DNA of 20,223 nt from CAZPEV01 sp964585635 (GCA_964585635.1 CAZPEV010000048.1:1-20223); one strand, 5' to 3'. Counted from the stretch's first letter, positions 6,644 through 15,348 are shown. Made by a program: numbers and translations. The notes: generated from the letters alone by a model not told the origin.

Positions 6644-8209
6644 ATGAAAATATTGCACCGAGATACCAGATCTATTTTGCCACGCGTAGAGTCGCTCTAT
6701 CTTGTATCCCGGACGATTGTCGTTTTGGGGATCGTCGGGTACATGATCTTCGGCTCTCAGGCACACAAAAATTTCTACCCGCTTCTGGTCATCATGGCCG
6801 CCCAGTTGGTGCTTTTTGCCGGCTCGCTGATCCTGTCGCAGGGTCGCAACCGGCATGGTTCCATCCTTCACCTGGCGACCACAATTATTGACATCTTTCT
6901 CTTTACGGGACTGATTCATTACACCGGCGGATTGGAGTCCGATTTCTACCTGTTCTATTTTCTCTCGGTTTCGCTGGGGGCCTACATCATGTCCTCGACG
7001 GCCGTTATCGCCTACGCCGGGCTGGTCGACTTCTGCTACGTTATCATGAATCTGGATACCGTCGGCCTTATCTCGCCGATGAATCTGATCCTGCGAACGG
7101 GATTGGTCTGGCTGTACGCCATCACGGTCAATTTTGTCGCGGAACATATCCGCCGCTCCGAGGATCGGCTCTTGAGCCTGTTCAACACCCTCAACAAGCG
7201 CACCAGCGAACTGGAAAAAATTCATGTTCAGATCGAGACCGTCTATGAAAACAGCCGTGTCCTGGCGGGAATCCTCGATTTTGACCAGATCATCGAGGAG
7301 GTCCTGAAAATCGGGGAACGGGTGCTCGATTATCCGGCCCTGGGGATTGTCCTGGTCGGTCCCGGCGAGAACCTGATCTATCGCGGGCGACTGACCGGCG
7401 GCCAGACCAACACCCGCCTGAAAGCGATTTCGCCGCAGTCGATGGAACTGGCCTATCGGGTGGTCAGGGAAGGGGAACCGGTCCGCGTGATGGACCTGAC
7501 GCGCCGCACCGATTATGAACGACTGCTGAAATCGGCCCGATCGGCGATGCTGGTGCCGATGATCACCCACGGTAAAGCCACCGGGCTGCTGCTGGCGGAA
7601 TCGCCCCGGCCGGGAGCGTTCGAGGAACAGGATGAACGATTTCTGGCGGTGCTGGCCCGTTCGGCCGCGATGGCGCTGGAAAACGCTATCCTCCATCGTA
7701 AGACCGAGGAACTGACCATCATCGACGAATTGACCGGCGTGTACAATTACCGCTACTTTTCGGAAAAGATCAAAGAAGAAAAGAAACGCGCCATCCGCTA
7801 CGAGCAGCCGCTGTCGCTGATCATGCTTGATATCGATTCCTTCAAGCGGTTCAACGACACTTACGGCCACGAAACCGGCAATCAGGTCCTGGTGCGGATG
7901 GTGGGAGTCATCAAGGGGGTCATCCGGGACGTCGATATTCTCTGCCGCTACGGAGGCGAGGAATTCATCGTCGTTCTCCCCAACACGATTCAGCGGGAGG
8001 CGCATCGCATCGCCGAACGGATTCGCCGGGAGGTGGAGGCAGCCGAATTCGGCGGCGGCGACGGGACGCCCAACCTGAAGGTGACGGTCTCGGTCGGAGT
8101 CACCAGCTATCCGGAAAACGGCCTCGACGACGGCGAACTGGTCAACGCCGTCGATCAGGCGATGTACCGCGCCAAAGGATCGGGCAAGAATACCGTTTGC
8201 ATCGTTTGA
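6644..8209 (+). CDS. Membrane GAF-GGDEF diguanylate cyclase
   Basis: Makes cyclic di-GMP from two GTP at the inner membrane. Residues about 18-166 hold five or six hydrophobic helices. A short coiled-coil-like stretch follows (about 172-200) and then a GAF-type sensory domain (about 205-350, ending ARSAAMALENA). The GGDEF domain runs from DELTGVYN (361-368) through DIDSFKRFND (396-405) to the active motif GGEEF (437-441) and SVGVTSYP. RDVD (428-431) lies exactly five residues before GGEEF and fits the RxxD product-inhibition site, so feedback control is likely. No EAL or HD-GYP domain is present. ATG 6644 has GGAGA too far upstream (about 20 bases) to be a good Shine-Dalgarno sequence. It ends 31 bases before nagZ. 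Confidence 0.94.
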   Translation: MKILHRDTRSILPRVESLYLVSRTIVVLGIVGYMIFGSQAHKNFYPLLVIMAAQLVLFAGSLILSQGRNRHGSILHLATTIIDIFLFTGLIHYTGGLESDFYLFYFLSVSLGAYIMSSTAVIAYAGLVDFCYVIMNLDTVGLISPMNLILRTGLVWLYAITVNFVAEHIRRSEDRLLSLFNTLNKRTSELEKIHVQIETVYENSRVLAGILDFDQIIEEVLKIGERVLDYPALGIVLVGPGENLIYRGRLTGGQTNTRLKAISPQSMELAYRVVREGEPVRVMDLTRRTDYERLLKSARSAMLVPMITHGKATGLLLAESPRPGAFEEQDERFLAVLARSAAMALENAILHRKTEELTIIDELTGVYNYRYFSEKIKEEKKRAIRYEQPLSLIMLDIDSFKRFNDTYGHETGNQVLVRMVGVIKGVIRDVDILCRYGGEEFIVVLPNTIQREAHRIAERIRREVEAAEFGGGDGTPNLKVTVSVGVTSYPENGLDDGELVNAVDQAMYRAKGSGKNTVCIV

Positions 8210-8233
8210 TTCTCATCCCCATTGTATTATATT
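8206..8233 (+). promoter_or_regulatory. Predicted leaderless promoter of nagZ
   Basis: TTGATT (8206-8211) overlaps the stop codon of the cyclase gene. A 16-bp spacer, TATATT (8228-8233) and 7 bases lead to ATG 8241. The expected transcription start falls on or next to the ATG, and there is no Shine-Dalgarno sequence. Confidence 0.5.
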
Positions 8234-8240
8234 CTCCGGT

Positions 8241-9233
8241 ATGGAAGCCGTCGACGGTGACAGCGGACGTCACGTAATCGTTTCCTTTCCGGAGCCGTTT
8301 CCCGATGATGATGTCCTGCATTTTTTGCAGGAAAACCGGATCGGGGGGATAATTCTCTTTGCCGAGCATTGTCGGGACCCCGAAAGCCTCAAAAGCTGGC
8401 TGGCCGATTTCACGGCCTCGCTGCCGTACGAGTTGCTGGTGGCGGTCGACCAGGAGGGGGGACGGGTGCAGCGGTTGGCGACCCGGTTCCCCGATCTGGA
8501 AGCTCCCCGTCATTACGGAGCCGGAAAACGGTTGCATCGATATCAGGACGATCTGGCCCGAGTCTGCGAGCGGCTGCGGCAAATCGGGTTCAATCTGAAC
8601 CTGGTTCCGACGGTCGACCTGTTTGACGGGGGGGAGGGGCATGTGCTCGACAGCCGCACCTTCTCGGATGATCCGGACGTGGTGGGGCAGTTTGCCCGGG
8701 CCACCATCGCGACCCACCGGGCTCACGGACTTCTGAGTTGCGCCAAGCATTTCCCCGGGCTGGGCCGAAGCCGGGGCGATCCGCATCAGGTGCTCTCGGT
8801 GGCCGATCTCACCGAGGACCAATTCTTCGCGACCGAGTTGCCGCCGTTTGGCGATGCCATTCGGGCCGGTGTCGATCTGGTGATGGTGACCCATCTTTCG
8901 GTTCCCCAGGTCGACGCGGCGCCGGCGGTCGTCTCGGAACGGATAATCAGCGTATGGCTTAAGGAAAAAATGGCCTTCGCCGGCCCGGTCATCACCGATG
9001 ATCTTCAGATGGCCGGGGCGCCGGGAGCCGCCGGCCTGCCGAGTCTGGCGGTTCAAAGTTTTGCCGCCGGCGCCGATTTACTGCTGTTTGGACGCGACCT
9101 GAAGGCCACTCGCCGGGCGCTGGACGCATTCGTCGAGCATTGGGCGGCCGGCCGCTTCGGGTCTCAACGGATTGCCGACGCGCGAAGCCGCGTGGATATC
9201 ATCTTTCGCAAGATCGCCACGGCTCGGAGATAA
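8241..9233 (+). CDS. nagZ: Beta-N-acetylhexosaminidase, NagZ type (GH3)
   Basis: Cleaves GlcNAc from GlcNAc-anhydroMurNAc fragments during peptidoglycan recycling. The 330 residues match a single-domain GH3 NagZ: AVDQEGGRVQRL (68-79), NLVPTVDL (120-127), CAKHFPGLGRSRGDPH (167-182), VMVTHLSVP and VITDDLQMAGA (250-260). Asp253 is the expected nucleophile. Asp180 and His182 on the flexible loop are the acid/base pair that sets NagZ apart from other GH3 enzymes. No signal peptide is seen, so it is probably cytoplasmic. It is followed 73 bases later by anmK, its partner in the pathway. ATG 8241 fits the family N-terminus (HVIVSFPEPFP). Confidence 0.93.
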   Translation: MEAVDGDSGRHVIVSFPEPFPDDDVLHFLQENRIGGIILFAEHCRDPESLKSWLADFTASLPYELLVAVDQEGGRVQRLATRFPDLEAPRHYGAGKRLHRYQDDLARVCERLRQIGFNLNLVPTVDLFDGGEGHVLDSRTFSDDPDVVGQFARATIATHRAHGLLSCAKHFPGLGRSRGDPHQVLSVADLTEDQFFATELPPFGDAIRAGVDLVMVTHLSVPQVDAAPAVVSERIISVWLKEKMAFAGPVITDDLQMAGAPGAAGLPSLAVQSFAAGADLLLFGRDLKATRRALDAFVEHWAAGRFGSQRIADARSRVDIIFRKIATARR

Positions 9234-9306
9234 GGTAGCATGATGAGATCAACCTACGGGGCCGAGGTGTCAACCGCATGACCCGAACCAAAATAGAGAG
9301 CAGGGC

Positions 9307-10503
9307 ATGTTAAAGAAACTGCTGTCAAAGAAATCGTTGACCATCCTCGGCCTCAATTCGGGGACTTCGGCCGATGGCCTTGATCTGGCAGTCGTTCGGT
9401 TTCGTATGATCGATGGGCGCCCACGGATCAGCTTTGTCATCGGCCAGGCGGCAGCATACCCGTCCCGCATCAAGCGGGAACTGGAGCGATTGCTCGGTGA
9501 CGGAAAGATCACGATTGAGGAAACGGCCCGGTTCGATATCGCCTATGGGAGCTACCTGGGGAAATCGGCGGCACGGTTTATCGCCGCGAAAGATCTGACG
9601 GTCGATTTAATTGCCTCGCACGGGCAAACCATGGGGCATTTCCCCGAAAAGAAGAAGGTTTTGGGTAGTAGCTCAGGCGCCACTTTTCAGGCGGGGGACG
9701 GCAATGCCATTGCCTTTGAGACCGGGATTCCGGCAGTATCGGATTTCCGTCGCGCGGATGTGTCCTCGGGCGGAGAAGGAGCGCCGCTGACGCCCTTTAT
9801 AAATCACCTGCTTTTTGGCGACCGGAAGCGAAGCCGCATCGTGGTCAATATCGGCGGCATCGCCAATTTCAGTTACCATCCGGCCGGCGGGTCGGCCGCT
9901 GATATTCGGGGGGGCGATTGCGGGCCGGGGAATGTCCTTTCCGATATGGCCAGCCGGCTTCTCTTTCACAAACCGTATGACAAGGATGGTCGCATCGCGG
10001 ATCGGGGAGAGGTCATCGACGAGATCATCGATCGGATCGATGAGGCCAATCGTCAGCGGGGGATATCGGCCGGACGGGAGCAATTCGGCTGGCCCCTGTT
10101 TGCCGGCCTGGTCCATGCAGCGCGCCGTCGGCGGGCGCAGAATCAGGATATTGTGGCCTCAATAACCGCCGCCACGGCTCGGTTGATTGCTCGTTCACTG
10201 GAACCGTTTCTGGCGGATAAGAGGCTGGAGGCGATCTATCTGACCGGCGGGGGCCGGCGGAATCGCTTTCTGGTGCAGCGGCTTGTCGAGGCGATGGGAT
10301 CGCATCGAGTGCTTCCGATTGAGGATCTGGGATATGATGGCGACCTGTTGGAGGCGGTCAGCTTCGCGGCCCTGGGATGGTGTTTCATTCATGGTCTGCC
10401 ATCAACGCTGCCGCAGGTCACGGGGGCGGTGCGGTCCGCGATTTCCGGGAAGCTGTCCTTGCCGCCGGGTGGAAGTCGGTCGGTCAAACGGGTGGACAGG
10501 TAA
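9307..10503 (+). CDS. anmK: Anhydro-N-acetylmuramic acid kinase
   Basis: Opens and phosphorylates 1,6-anhydroMurNAc to MurNAc-6-P in the cytoplasm, for later use by MurQ. The 398 residues carry the family motifs: GLNSGTSADGLD (15-26, phosphate loop), IASHGQTMGHF (102-112), AVSDFRRADVSSGGEGAPL (143-161) with the catalytic Asp region, VVNIGGIANFSY, GGDCGPGNVLSDM, and YLTGGGRRNRFL near the C-terminus. The Met usual in GxMSGTS is Asn here. ATG 9307 has AGAGAGCAGGG directly upstream. It lies 73 bases after nagZ and 48 bases before the SpoIID-domain gene, so an operon is likely. MurQ is not in the window. Confidence 0.95.
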   Translation: MLKKLLSKKSLTILGLNSGTSADGLDLAVVRFRMIDGRPRISFVIGQAAAYPSRIKRELERLLGDGKITIEETARFDIAYGSYLGKSAARFIAAKDLTVDLIASHGQTMGHFPEKKKVLGSSSGATFQAGDGNAIAFETGIPAVSDFRRADVSSGGEGAPLTPFINHLLFGDRKRSRIVVNIGGIANFSYHPAGGSAADIRGGDCGPGNVLSDMASRLLFHKPYDKDGRIADRGEVIDEIIDRIDEANRQRGISAGREQFGWPLFAGLVHAARRRRAQNQDIVASITAATARLIARSLEPFLADKRLEAIYLTGGGRRNRFLVQRLVEAMGSHRVLPIEDLGYDGDLLEAVSFAALGWCFIHGLPSTLPQVTGAVRSAISGKLSLPPGGSRSVKRVDR

Positions 10504-10551
10504 ACCATTGGCCCCAAAATCCGATATATTGATAAAGGTATCGCTAACAGC

Positions 10552-11826
10552 ATGAAAAGAACGTTGAGACTTAAATCGCGACTGGCCCGATTGTCGGCGG
10601 TCATCTTGTTTGTCGGCCTTATCTGGGGCTGCGGCCGAGTGCCGCCGGTTTCCGAAATAGAGCCGCCGTCAAGCCGCTTGCCGTTTGTCCGTGTCCTTCT
10701 GGACAATAGCGAACGCCTTCACACGATCGGCTCAATCGAGAAAGACGAATTTACCGTCGACTGCTACAAAGACGGCCGGAGGTACTCGTACGTTTCGCGT
10801 CGCGACATGGATGTCAAGGGGAACAAGCGTTCGCTCGAACTGTGCAATCAGGACGGCTATGTGCTGGATGAAAACGTCGACCGGATGGTGATCGCCCCTC
10901 GCGGCAAGCGCCGGATAATCACGGTCGACGGCAAAGAGTATCGCGGCCTCGCGGAACTGGCGGCGACCTCTGGACAAATCACGCTGGTGAACGTCGTAAA
11001 CGTCGAGGATTATCTGAAAGGCGTCGTGCCGCTGGAGATCGGGCCGACCGAGGAGAAGCAGTTGGAGGCTATCAAAGCCCAGGCGGTGGCGGCGCGTACT
11101 TATGCCATGGCCCACCTGGGGCAGTTCGGTCAGGAGGCCGGATACGACCTGAAATCCAGCGTGGCCGATCAACTCTATGGCGGTGTGGCGGTGGAAAACG
11201 ATCTGGTCAGCCTGGGCGTGGAGGATACGCGCGGAATCGTGGCGGTCTATAAGGACAGCCTGATCAACGCCTATTATCATTCCACCTGCGGCGGAACGAC
11301 CGATGATATCGAGGATGTGTGGGACAAGAATCCTCAGCCGTATCTGGTGAGTGTCAGCGACAACGGGGCCTGCAAAATCTCCAAGTATTACACCTGGGAT
11401 GAGCGGTACACCGGCGCCCAGATCACTTTGCGGTTGAACCAGTACCTGACACAGGAGCGAGGCGAACAAGTCAATGTCGGCCATGTGACCGACATCAAGG
11501 TCGGCTCGCGGACACCGGGCGGGCGGGTCGCCTCGATTATCTTCGAGACCGCCAGCGGGCATTACATCTTTGATAAGGAAAAGGTACGTTGGGTGATCAC
11601 CCAAAGCGCCGTGCCGGACGCCATTCTGCGCTCCGCCAATTTTTCGTTTACGCTTGACCGGGACGGGGAGGGGAACGTCACGGAGGTGGTTTTCCATGGG
11701 CGCGGATACGGTCACGGCGTCGGGATGTGCCAGATGGGGGCGAAGGGAATGGCCGGTCAAGGGATTACGTTCGATTCCATCCTGGCGCTCTATTATCAAG
11801 GCACGCAGGTCAAGAAGCTGTACTAA
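10552..11826 (+). CDS. SpoIID/LytB-domain lipoprotein, probable glycan-strand lytic enzyme
   Basis: SpoIID-family proteins cut peptidoglycan glycan strands as lytic transglycosylases, leaving anhydroMurNAc ends. The N-terminus has a basic region and a hydrophobic helix ending in IWGC (Cys27), a slightly imperfect lipobox, so outer- or inner-membrane anchoring is likely. The domain contains NVEDYLKGVVPLEIGP, with Glu162 aligned to the catalytic Glu, then KAQAVAARTYA, DQLYGG, YYHSTCGGTTDD (241-252), and the terminal RGYGHGVGMCQMGAKGMA (384-401). In a non-sporulating context such proteins act in cell-wall remodelling or division. It sits 48 bases after anmK. ATG 10552 is the only start that includes the whole signal peptide. 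No strong Shine-Dalgarno sequence is seen. Confidence 0.92.
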   Translation: MKRTLRLKSRLARLSAVILFVGLIWGCGRVPPVSEIEPPSSRLPFVRVLLDNSERLHTIGSIEKDEFTVDCYKDGRRYSYVSRRDMDVKGNKRSLELCNQDGYVLDENVDRMVIAPRGKRRIITVDGKEYRGLAELAATSGQITLVNVVNVEDYLKGVVPLEIGPTEEKQLEAIKAQAVAARTYAMAHLGQFGQEAGYDLKSSVADQLYGGVAVENDLVSLGVEDTRGIVAVYKDSLINAYYHSTCGGTTDDIEDVWDKNPQPYLVSVSDNGACKISKYYTWDERYTGAQITLRLNQYLTQERGEQVNVGHVTDIKVGSRTPGGRVASIIFETASGHYIFDKEKVRWVITQSAVPDAILRSANFSFTLDRDGEGNVTEVVFHGRGYGHGVGMCQMGAKGMAGQGITFDSILALYYQGTQVKKLY

Positions 11827-11919
11827 GCTCTCTCCCCACAGACGGCTATCATTCTTGGACTCCTCCCAGACCCAATAGGGAAGCCGTTGCCGAGTGCTGA
11901 GCGGCATCAGGCATGGTGG

Positions 11920-11948
11920 TTGCGACGGGAGCCAAAACTCGCTATCTT
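11920..11948 (+). promoter_or_regulatory. Predicted sigma70-type promoter for the membrane protein gene
   Basis: TTGCGA (11920-11925), a 17-bp spacer and TATCTT (11943-11948). The expected start near 11955 coincides with the first base of the hairpin at 11956-11991. Confidence 0.45.
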
Positions 11949-11955
11949 GTAGCCG

Positions 11956-11991
11956 CCAAAGCATGGCTCACGGTTCGTCGGCGTGCTTTGG
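11956..11991 (+). promoter_or_regulatory. 5' UTR hairpin ahead of the membrane protein gene
   Basis: CCAAAGCA (11956-11963) pairs perfectly with TGCTTTGG (11984-11991). It lies between the predicted promoter and the ribosome binding site (GGAGA, about 12004), and could stabilise the 5' end or serve as an operator or RNA-binding site. Confidence 0.45.
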
Positions 11992-12013
11992 ATCAGGCCG
12001 ACTGGAGATACAT

Positions 12014-12778
12014 ATGGTGAATGAATCCGCCACCCCTGACGCCGCGCGCGGGACGAATCTGTCGGGCTGGCTCCTTTTCTATGCCGTCATCTATGCGGTC
12101 TTTCACATTCTCCCCGTATTTATGAATTTCGAAGTCAGCAACAAAATCATGGTGGGCGACCTGTTTGATCTGGCGACGCCGTTCGTCATGCTGCTGACGA
12201 TCTATGCCATTCAACGAAGGCTTCGGCAGACAATGCCGCTGTCCGATGTCGGCCGTTGCCAGCGGATTATCAGTCTGCTTCTGATCATCGGGGCGATCAT
12301 CTTCGTTGAGGGGCATGGGATGCATCTGTCCGCGAATGCCATCGCCCGGCATCTGACACAGATGCCCGGAACGCCCCTGTATGCAGCGACCTACTTTTTT
12401 GATGAGACCCTGGGCCATATTCTCTGGGACGGCGGCATCCTGGTCATGACGGTCGGCCTCTTGTGGCTCAGCCTATCGAGCGGAGGCGCGGCGGAAACAT
12501 CGCCCAGGCCGGTATTGCTGGCGCCGGCGATGGTCCTGTACGGCTTCACCTACTTCGTCAACGCGATCGAAGGGCAGACGGTGGTCTTCACCTTTCCGGC
12601 GGCGGTGGTAATTCCCATAGCTGTCTGGCTGGCGGCTCGCCGGCGACGGATACGTCTTCTCAGGCATCCGGTGCTTATTTTGTTTGTGGGTGCATATACC
12701 GTGGCGGTCACGCTGTTTGTGATATGGAGAATATGGCAGGGGGGATTCCCGGAGTTCAGCGATTTGGGATGGATTTAG
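12014..12778 (+). CDS. Multi-pass membrane protein with EGHGMH and DExxxH motifs, function unknown
   Basis: ATG 12014 is chosen because GGAGA lies 5-6 bases upstream; the frame is open from 11894 but the extra residues look non-coding. The 254-residue product has about seven or eight hydrophobic helices. Polar residues cluster where helices should be: Glu99-Gly-His101-Gly-Met-His104 at the end of the third helix, His113, Asp130-Glu131 and His135 (FFDETLGHILWDGG), and Glu186 in YFVNAIEGQT. Such buried His/Asp/Glu sets often bind a metal or haem, as in membrane hydrolases, but I cannot name the family. It is transcribed alone, convergent with the secreted-protein gene 38 bases away. Confidence 0.8.
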   Translation: MVNESATPDAARGTNLSGWLLFYAVIYAVFHILPVFMNFEVSNKIMVGDLFDLATPFVMLLTIYAIQRRLRQTMPLSDVGRCQRIISLLLIIGAIIFVEGHGMHLSANAIARHLTQMPGTPLYAATYFFDETLGHILWDGGILVMTVGLLWLSLSSGGAAETSPRPVLLAPAMVLYGFTYFVNAIEGQTVVFTFPAAVVIPIAVWLAARRRRIRLLRHPVLILFVGAYTVAVTLFVIWRIWQGGFPEFSDLGWI

Positions 12779-12816
12779 GGAAGATACCATCTTGCGCCGG
12801 ATCGCAGCGGCATCGC

Positions 12817-15348
12817 TTACTTGATAATGACCAGCTTCCCCAACTGCTCGCCCATCTCCGACCGGACCGACCAGAGGTAGACGCCGGACGTTATCGCCTG
12901 CGTGTTGCGGGAAATCAGATTCCAGGTCTCCTGCATCGCCTCCGGGCCGCCGTCCGGCTTGTAATGCTTGATCTCCTGGACCAGATCACCGCTTAAGGTA
13001 TAGATTCTGATGGTGCAGATACGGGGCAGGTTGGCGAAATGGACGGCCCGGCTCCGTTCGGCCGACTTGGTGCGGTCGCGGTTTTCATAGCCGTCCTTGG
13101 CATACGCGCCATCGACACGATACGGGTTGGGAAAGACGATGACGCCCAGCCCCTGCTGCTGGACCTCATCCGCGGAGGTCAAAGGATAGGCCAAGGTGGC
13201 ATTGGCCAAAACCGAGGTCTCCAGCGCCGACAGAAAATAGCTGCGGCTGCCATAATCAAAGGCGGTGACGGCGGCATAGACCGACTGCGACGGTTGGAGG
13301 TTGTCGATGATATATTCGTATTCGTAGAAGCGCTGATATCCCTCGTCGGTCGTGTCGGATTTATCGGTCAGACCGGCGTCGGGATAAACCTTGTGGATGC
13401 CGAGCGGGCTGCTCAGGTCGGATTGGTTCCAGTCCTGGGGAACAAAGTAGGCGTAGGCCCCGGCAAGATTGCGCGGATCATCGGCCCGCAACGGGGATTG
13501 CTCGGTATATTGATCCGGTTCGAAGCCGGCGCCGTAAATTATCTGGAGCGTGTCATAGGTCAGCGGAATGGGTGACAAATCCCAGCGCTGGAGACGGTCA
13601 TTCCATTCGTACCGATTGTAATCGCGGCGATCATAGGCGGCGATCAGGACAAAATCGGAGAGACGGTTGTCCTGCCCCAAATAGACCTTGTATCCCTCGA
13701 AATCCTTCTCCTTGGAAAAAACGTCGACGGCGGTTTCGGTCACCTGGCCGTTCCAGCGCAAGACCAGCCAGCCATAGTCGGGGATAACCTTCAGCCTCGG
13801 CGGCGGCGGCGGGGCGGCGCCGCGAAAGTCGGGGACACCATCCCCCTTGTAGAACGCATAGGTGGAGTCGTTGCTGGTGGGATTGTAAAACCATCGCGCC
13901 AGGCCGGAGTCGCCGTTGCCGTCGGTGTCATAGCCGGTATTATCGTATATCCAGTCGGCCCAGGTGGCGTTTAAACCCAGGTCACTATAATTGAGCTGCC
14001 GTTGATAGGGGCCGGGATTAAGCGGCGTGAAAAGCTCCTCGAAGGCCTTCGGATTGTGGTGGAAATTCTCGCCGCCGACATAGGCCAGCGTCACCGGCAA
14101 CGTGGAATCGGGCCGAATATCGAAGGGGCCGAAGCTGAACATGTAAATCGAATTCTGGCCGTTGGCGTAATCCTCGGCCTCCCTCGCGGGCGGCAGCCAG
14201 CCGTCGGCCGTGTGCTGGACGGCGCATTCCAGTTGATCGTAATCCACTTCCGGCGTGCTCATGACATAATATTTGTTCTTGTCGCCGACGGGGGAGCCGA
14301 AATTCGGGCCGAAATCGCGGTACGGTTTCTGGTCGGTCACCTGGCGGGGACCCCAGTCGATGGCCGGAGTGTAGCTGGTCACCCACCAATTGAATGAATA
14401 CTTGAGGCTGTCGGACGGGGTGCGGATGACACGGGTGCCGGTCACGCCGGTGCAGGAGGAGAAATCATAGATATCGCCGTTGGGGTCGCCGTCGTTGTCG
14501 GTCACCCAGGCGACACGGATGGTGTCCTCGTATCCCGGCCAGATCGGCGACGGGATCACCTCTTTGTAGCCGCAGATATCATCGAGCCAACTGTTGGAGG
14601 CGCTGGAGCGCGACATATGGTAAGCGTCGGCATCCACCATGATACCGATGTAAACCTTCTTGAGGGGGAACGGACCGATATTCTTGATCTTGTAATCGAG
14701 CAGGACGAAATCCTCGGCGTAGGAGTAACTCCAGGCGTAGCTGGCCTCGGTGACTTCGACGTGAAGCGGCATGTGCGGCCGGTTGTCGATCGGATCCATG
14801 CTGACAAAGGAGGGATCGGCCAGGGTGTCGGTATAGACCGAGATGATATCCTCCTCCGAGACGGCCTCGGGCGAAAAGTGGCGCGAGAACGGCTGGGTGG
14901 AGCGACGGATCATCCGGCCGCGATCGCCGGCGTCGGGCCAGAATTCGACGATGTAGTCGGCCAAAAAGTACCCCTCGGCGGCGGTGGAGACCAGCGTGTC
15001 GCGGCCGACCACGGCGCCGATCCAGAGGGCGCCGACATACAGGTATTCGACGTTGGAATTAAGCGGATATTCGCAGGCCAGGACCCGCTTGCCGGTTTCG
15101 GGGTCGAACGGGTCGGAGGCAAAATAACCGGTGCCGAAAAAGCCGTTGTTGGTGACGGTCAGTCCCAGGCGGTTGATCTTGTGCAGTTCCAACCCGACAT
15201 TCGGCGCAGCCGAGGCCGGTTTGGCATGGGCCGCCNNNNNNNNNNGCGGGATGAACTCCGGCCGGGCGTGGGACAGATGGGGGACGGCCAGCGTCGCCAG
15301 TAGTAACACCGGCGCGATCCAAACCGGGCGAAGGGAGCGAATATTCAT
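12817..15348 (-). CDS. Large secreted protein with FN3-like and T9SS/FlgD-like C-terminal domain
   Basis: About 843 residues. Start at ATG 15348: it gives a clean signal peptide (SLRPVWIAPVLLLATLAVPHLSHA, cleavage after SHA), whereas the frame also opens at TTG 15384. Ten Ns fall at 15236-15245, just after the signal peptide. The long N-terminal region is rich in aromatic and Asp residues, with DNDGDPNGDIYDF and DTDGNGDSG turns that could bind calcium. A PPPPPP linker leads to an FN3-like segment (GYKVYLGQDNRLSDFVLI). The last 108 residues start VIVFPNPYRVDG and contain TIRIYTLSGDLVQEI and SGVYLWSVRS, ending LGKLVIIK. This is the C-terminal beta-sandwich used as a type IX secretion or FlgD-like domain in FCB-group bacteria. 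The substrate is unknown. Confidence 0.88.
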   Translation of the reverse strand: MNIRSLRPVWIAPVLLLATLAVPHLSHARPEFIPXXXXAAHAKPASAAPNVGLELHKINRLGLTVTNNGFFGTGYFASDPFDPETGKRVLACEYPLNSNVEYLYVGALWIGAVVGRDTLVSTAAEGYFLADYIVEFWPDAGDRGRMIRRSTQPFSRHFSPEAVSEEDIISVYTDTLADPSFVSMDPIDNRPHMPLHVEVTEASYAWSYSYAEDFVLLDYKIKNIGPFPLKKVYIGIMVDADAYHMSRSSASNSWLDDICGYKEVIPSPIWPGYEDTIRVAWVTDNDGDPNGDIYDFSSCTGVTGTRVIRTPSDSLKYSFNWWVTSYTPAIDWGPRQVTDQKPYRDFGPNFGSPVGDKNKYYVMSTPEVDYDQLECAVQHTADGWLPPAREAEDYANGQNSIYMFSFGPFDIRPDSTLPVTLAYVGGENFHHNPKAFEELFTPLNPGPYQRQLNYSDLGLNATWADWIYDNTGYDTDGNGDSGLARWFYNPTSNDSTYAFYKGDGVPDFRGAAPPPPPRLKVIPDYGWLVLRWNGQVTETAVDVFSKEKDFEGYKVYLGQDNRLSDFVLIAAYDRRDYNRYEWNDRLQRWDLSPIPLTYDTLQIIYGAGFEPDQYTEQSPLRADDPRNLAGAYAYFVPQDWNQSDLSSPLGIHKVYPDAGLTDKSDTTDEGYQRFYEYEYIIDNLQPSQSVYAAVTAFDYGSRSYFLSALETSVLANATLAYPLTSADEVQQQGLGVIVFPNPYRVDGAYAKDGYENRDRTKSAERSRAVHFANLPRICTIRIYTLSGDLVQEIKHYKPDGGPEAMQETWNLISRNTQAITSGVYLWSVRSEMGEQLGKLVIIK
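15236..15245. other. Assembly gap (10 N)
   Basis: Scaffold join just after the signal-peptide region of the secreted-protein gene. The frame happens to continue, but missing residues cannot be excluded. Confidence 0.99.

Noticed and set aside
6614..8005. A 463-codon open frame on the minus strand
   Set aside because: Antisense to the GGDEF gene, rich in Asp/Gln/His as is typical of a mirrored GC-rich coding strand. No recognisable protein.
10732..11964. A 410-codon open frame on the minus strand
   Set aside because: Antisense to the SpoIID gene and with shadow composition only.
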